Shown piece after piece: positions 42,870 through 43,918 of a DNA stretch of 43,918 bases. The position numbers were made by a program, and so were the translations under genes. The notes beneath the pieces are model-generated. The model was not told where the DNA came from, did no database searches, and saw only the letters and a program-made list of their open reading frames with translations. The DNA lies in assembly GCA_031262545.1 (NCBI GenBank), contig JAISHP010000091.1:1-43918 (forward strand). The letters are read 5' to 3'. Every line of letters starts with the position of its first letter. Within the stretch, counting starts at the first letter, position 1. This DNA is from Candidatus Ancillula hodotermitis (lineage in GTDB: Bacteria; Actinomycetota; Actinomycetes; Actinomycetales; Bifidobacteriaceae).

Positions 42870-42935
42870 ATGTAAAAAAATATCAACATTTCATTTTATT
42901 AATGTCGTGAATTTTATGCTATAATGTTTACATGG
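42870..42935 (+). promoter_or_regulatory. Leaderless promoter and putative operator of the Panacea gene
   Basis: TATAAT (42920-42925) lies 6 nt before the ATG at 42932. Repeated ATGT/ACAT half-sites surround it: AAATGT...ACATTT around 42870-42893, ACATT...AATGT at about 42888-42905, and ATGTTTACAT across the start codon. This arrangement suits self-repression by the HTH protein encoded next. Confidence 0.5.
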
Positions 42936-43657
42936 ATAAGAATGTCGGAAGTCGAATACAGAATGTGCGAAAAGGTCTTGGGTTGAGTCAAGATGTCGTT
43001 GCCGGAAAGTTGGGTATTTCGCGGCAGAGTTATATTCAGACTGAAAAGGGTGAGAGGGAAATCAGCGTGAATGAACTTGAAAAACTAGCACAGATTTTTA
43101 ATGTCTCAATTTATGATTTTTTTGAAGAAAAGGGAAACGAGAACAAATTTAAGGAAATGTATCTTTTTGTTTTGTCTAAATTTAAAGAATACTATCAAAG
43201 TGGCGAGATTGAATCTGAAGGTATTGCAAAAACAAAGCTAGCCAAACTTCTTTATCTTTGCGATTTTCGCAATTTTTACGAAAAGCTAGAGCCAATTACT
43301 GGTGTTCAGTATATTCGCAGAGAATACGGTCCAGTTCCTGATTTATTTTTCAGGATTACTGATGAAATGTCAGACTCTGGTGAGATCATCGAAAAAGAAG
43401 AGGTCGTGATTGATTATGCAACAAAGCGTATTTCACTTCCTGAAATTGGCGAAGATTATGATTATAAAGAATTGTCAAAAGAAGAAAAAGATGAGATCTC
43501 TGAGATATGTGATTTGTGGAAGGGGAAAACGGTTCGCGATATTGTCAATTTTACTCATGCCCAGAAGCCTTGGAAGTCTTGCCTAAACGGCGAGCCGATC
43601 CCTTATGAGTTGATAATTCAGGAAGATCCTAAATATGTTTACAAACCTACTGCTTGA
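42932..43657 (+). CDS. XRE HTH plus Panacea (DUF4065/SocA-like) antitoxin
   Basis: The 241-aa protein starts with a Cro/cI-type HTH (residues 6-62: SRIQNVRKGLGLSQDVVAG, then ISRQSYIQTEKGERE). A Panacea/DUF4065 domain follows (about 80-235) with KTKLAKLLYLCDFRNFYE, VQYIRREYGPVPD and TVRDIVNFTHAQKPW. Panacea proteins are antitoxins that pair with many unrelated toxins and can neutralise them by direct binding. The HTH suggests that it represses its own operon. The downstream ORF overlaps its end by 23 nt, as expected for its toxin. Confidence 0.85.
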   Translation: MDKNVGSRIQNVRKGLGLSQDVVAGKLGISRQSYIQTEKGEREISVNELEKLAQIFNVSIYDFFEEKGNENKFKEMYLFVLSKFKEYYQSGEIESEGIAKTKLAKLLYLCDFRNFYEKLEPITGVQYIRREYGPVPDLFFRITDEMSDSGEIIEKEEVVIDYATKRISLPEIGEDYDYKELSKEEKDEISEICDLWKGKTVRDIVNFTHAQKPWKSCLNGEPIPYELIIQEDPKYVYKPTA

Positions 43658-43918
43658 CGATTTAATTTTTACTGTATCATTCACTAAATTCGCTGAAACC
43701 CATTTTCTTAAAAAATTCCGCAAGAAACATAAAGGAAAAAGATGGGAGATTACTGAGAAATCAATTTGTGACGATTTAGCTAGAATTGCAAATAATCTTC
43801 AAAAGACTCAACAAGTCGATCAGCTTTATCATAGCGAAAATTTGTGGGTATTTAAATATGACTTCAGAGTTGCACAAACGAATGAGTCGCCAAAATCTTC
43901 TGGAAATAGGTGCGTTTG
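43635..43918 (+). CDS. Probable cognate toxin, cut by the window end
   Basis: An open frame from ATG 43635 runs to the window end (at least 94 codons): MFTNLLLDDLIFTV, then FLKKFRKKHKGKRWEITEKS, LARIANNLQKTQQVDQL, LWVFKYDFRVAQTNESPKSS. It overlaps the Panacea gene by 23 nt, with AGGA about 11 nt before the ATG. The mix of a basic N-terminal helix region and a strand-rich FKYDFRV part resembles RelE/HigB-like toxins. The family is not certain because the C-terminus is missing. Confidence 0.65.
   Translation, partial: MFTNLLLDDLIFTVSFTKFAETHFLKKFRKKHKGKRWEITEKSICDDLARIANNLQKTQQVDQLYHSENLWVFKYDFRVAQTNESPKSSGNRCV

Noticed and set aside
38351-43918. Integrative element with attachment sites
   Set aside because: No integrase, tRNA gene or flanking direct repeat could be found at the left edge, and the right edge is not in the window.

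Overview
The window is an AT-rich bacterial chromosome segment with about 30 protein genes, nearly all on the + strand. I see no rRNA, tRNA or CRISPR array. Several genes point to a low-GC actinobacterium, perhaps related to Bifidobacteriales: two tandem GlfT2-type galactofuranosyltransferases, a DUF349 protein, a second-type GyrB/ParE with the EGDSALG motif, a stand-alone 5'-3' exonuclease and a cytosolic M13 peptidase. This placement is inference. The WxL-like/DUF916 surface pair also recalls Saccharibacteria, and no 16S rRNA gene is present to decide.

Layout. 83-3837: a GPH symporter and a GH31 alpha-xylosidase, a likely isoprimeverose/alpha-xyloside use pair. 3883-5592: formate-THF ligase, followed by two tandem copies of an intergenic repeat (5586-5770). 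5935-7054: two unrecognised exported/membrane proteins. 7146-10139: D-Ala-D-Ala ligase, a lone ABC ATPase (- strand) and a 5'-3' exonuclease. 10281-11178: a DUF3791/DUF3990/small-ORF cassette that resembles a toxin-antitoxin unit. 11364-15918: ParE, a TPM-domain protein and an AI-2E family permease. 15941-23066: a cell-surface glycan operon with two GlfT2-like enzymes, a GT-B glycosyltransferase and a TagF-like polyol-phosphate transferase. 23074-30295: FKBP, DUF349, PepO, MATE and a CPA1 antiporter. 30323-31165: a TrmH-family methyltransferase. 31278-35854: a large WxL-like surface protein and its DUF916 membrane partner, separated by a third copy of the repeat. 35892-38304: a LOG-family hydrolase, a sirtuin carrying a GC-rich palindromic insert, and a NUP-family nucleoside enzyme (- strand). 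38351-43918: an accessory/defence block with a RelE/ParE-type toxin and frameshifted antitoxin, MutT, a PLD-helicase-DUF3427 protein, a 70-aa partner, and a Panacea antitoxin with a toxin cut by the window end.

Two genome-wide traits stand out. First, at least 14 transcription units have a TATAAT/GATAAT box 6-8 nt before the start codon, so their mRNAs should be leaderless; downstream operon genes and the secreted-protein genes instead mostly use AGGAG-type ribosome sites. Second, a ~105-bp intergenic element with CTTTTGAG/CTCAAAAG ends occurs at 5586-5693 and 34414-34518, with a degenerate copy at 5694-5770 and possibly the tail of another at position 1. Together with the GC-rich in-frame palindrome in the sirtuin, these suggest active small repeats in this genome.
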